A stretch of 6,904 nt of DNA, from contig JAKZSU010000143.1 in the NCBI GenBank assembly GCA_047517485.1, forward strand, positions 1 to 6,904, read 5' to 3'. This document shows, one piece after another, positions 6,421 to 6,904 of this stretch (position 1 is the first letter of the stretch; each line of letters begins with the position of its first letter). A program made the translations under genes and the position numbers. The notes beneath the pieces were generated by a model. That model had not been told where the DNA came from. It was given only the letters and a program-made list of their open reading frames with translations, and did no database searches. The DNA comes from JAKZSU01 sp047517485. Its GTDB lineage: Bacteria > Pseudomonadota > Alphaproteobacteria > UBA7887.

Positions 6421-6687
6421 TAGAGCACGTCCTTTCCTGATGGAAGCGGTTTGATGGGGCAGATTGGTTTTTCGGGGTGGCGCGGCGCGACGGGCGATGT
6501 GCGTGCATCGGCCGAGCGTCGCAACGCATTCGAAAGGCCAAAATGCCCCACCGAAGGCCGCACGCCCGTGCGCCGTGGCTTCGTTGCGCGCCTTGCCCGA
6601 TGCCCCCACATCGCGCGGCGGCGCGCGCCTAGCCACGACGCACAGGCGTGCGGTCAAACCGCTTCCATCAGGAAAGGACGTGCTCTA
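6421..6687 (+). repeat. Structured repeat, copy 2: three-way-junction inverted-repeat element (267 bp)
   Basis: The outer arms 6421-6454 and 6654-6687 are perfect 34-bp inverted repeats beginning TAGAGCACGTCC. Inside, arm B has stem 6455-6474 with 6531-6550 and an apical stem GCGACG (6487-6492) with CGTCGC (6517-6522). After a 7-nt linker (6551-6557), arm A has stem 6558-6579 with 6632-6653 (22 bp, two mismatches). The remaining two junction linkers are 0 nt, exactly as in copy 1. The arm A loop shares CCCACATCGCGCGGC and GCGCGCCTAGCCA with the reverse complement of copy 1. Most stem substitutions between the copies are matched on the opposite strand. There is no target duplication and no credible ORF; the open frames crossing it are GC-rich artefacts. 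It fills most of the gap between the small ORF at 6027-6380 and the aminotransferase gene. Confidence 0.88.
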
Positions 6688-6783
6688 AGCGCCAATCCGC
6701 GGCGTTTCCGCCTCACCCGCATTGTTTACCAAGTTGAAACTGATACGCTCTACAAAGGATGTCCGAACCCTTGGAGCCAGCCG

Positions 6784-6904
6784 ATGAACCCGCGCGTGGA
6801 CGACCATTCGGACGATTACGCGACCCGGACGCCGAACAATCTCGACGCCTTGTGGCTGCCGTTCACCGCGAACCGGCAGTTCAAGGCGGCGCCGCGGCTG
6901 CTGG
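6784..6904 (+). CDS. Class III omega-amino acid (beta-alanine)-pyruvate aminotransferase, N-terminal part
   Basis: The first 40 codons are present and the gene runs off the right edge. After a short variable leader, NNLDALWLPFTANRQFKAAP matches the conserved N-terminal signature of PLP-dependent beta-alanine/omega-amino acid-pyruvate transaminases. Those enzymes transfer the amino group of beta-alanine or related omega-amines to pyruvate, giving malonate semialdehyde and alanine in the cytoplasm. The start at 6784 is fixed by GGAG at 6773-6776, seven bases upstream. The catalytic lysine and PLP-binding motifs lie outside the window, so substrate range cannot be judged. The 96 bp between structured repeat copy 2 and the start contain no clear promoter; TTGTTT (6722-6727), 16 bp, TACGCT (6744-6749) is a weak candidate. 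Confidence 0.8.
   Translation, partial: MNPRVDDHSDDYATRTPNNLDALWLPFTANRQFKAAPRLL

Noticed and set aside
1639..6687. Composite transposon bounded by the two repeats
   Set aside because: There is no transposase, no target-site duplication at either copy, and the copies are too diverged to have moved together recently.
6420..6688. Open frames within structured repeat copy 2, including long leftward frames to 5983 and 6017
   Set aside because: These frames cross the inverted repeat because it is GC-rich. The peptide ends simply mirror each other as translations of the arms. One frame gives LADRPYFAYLDYYVG at about 6370-6415, which looks protein-like but is too short to support a gene.

Overview
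The window looks like chromosomal DNA from a GC-rich alphaproteobacterium. A Rhodospirillales-type organism is my guess, based on strong G/C at third codon positions and on the flavour of the acyl-CoA ligase, reductase and aminotransferase. No rRNA, tRNA, transposase, phage gene or CRISPR array is visible.

Layout, left to right. The first 69 bases may hold the 5' end of a leftward gene that leaves the window. A short intergenic region with a small palindrome and a good sigma70-like promoter separates it from a rightward PucR/CdaR-type regulator (200-1486). Next is a gene-free stretch filled mainly by a 266-bp structured repeat (1639-1904). A small orphan ORF follows (1919-2206), whose 3' part runs through a 22-bp tandem repeat. 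A rightward gene (2365-3396) encodes an exported, acidic, cysteine-paired protein of unknown family. It converges, across a hairpin terminator, on a leftward gene set: a small hypothetical ORF (6380-6027), an AMP-forming acyl-CoA synthetase of the oxalate-CoA ligase type (5970-4441), and a ketopantoate-reductase-family dehydrogenase (4444-3461) whose GTG start overlaps the ligase stop. A second copy of the structured repeat lies at 6421-6687. The window ends inside the start of a rightward class III omega-amino acid (beta-alanine)-pyruvate aminotransferase (6784 onward).

Functionally, the ligase and reductase form a tightly coupled pair. It probably activates a small carboxylate to its CoA thioester and carries out an NAD(P)H-linked reduction of a 2-oxo acid. 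Whether the aminotransferase or the PucR regulator belongs to the same pathway cannot be told from this sequence.

The most notable signal is the pair of approximately 266-bp repeats. Each folds as a three-way junction: a 34-bp closing stem and two hairpin arms, joined by linkers of 0, 7 and 0 nt. The two copies are inverted relative to each other. They differ at many stem positions, yet most of these differences are compensated on the partner strand, so the shape is better conserved than the sequence.
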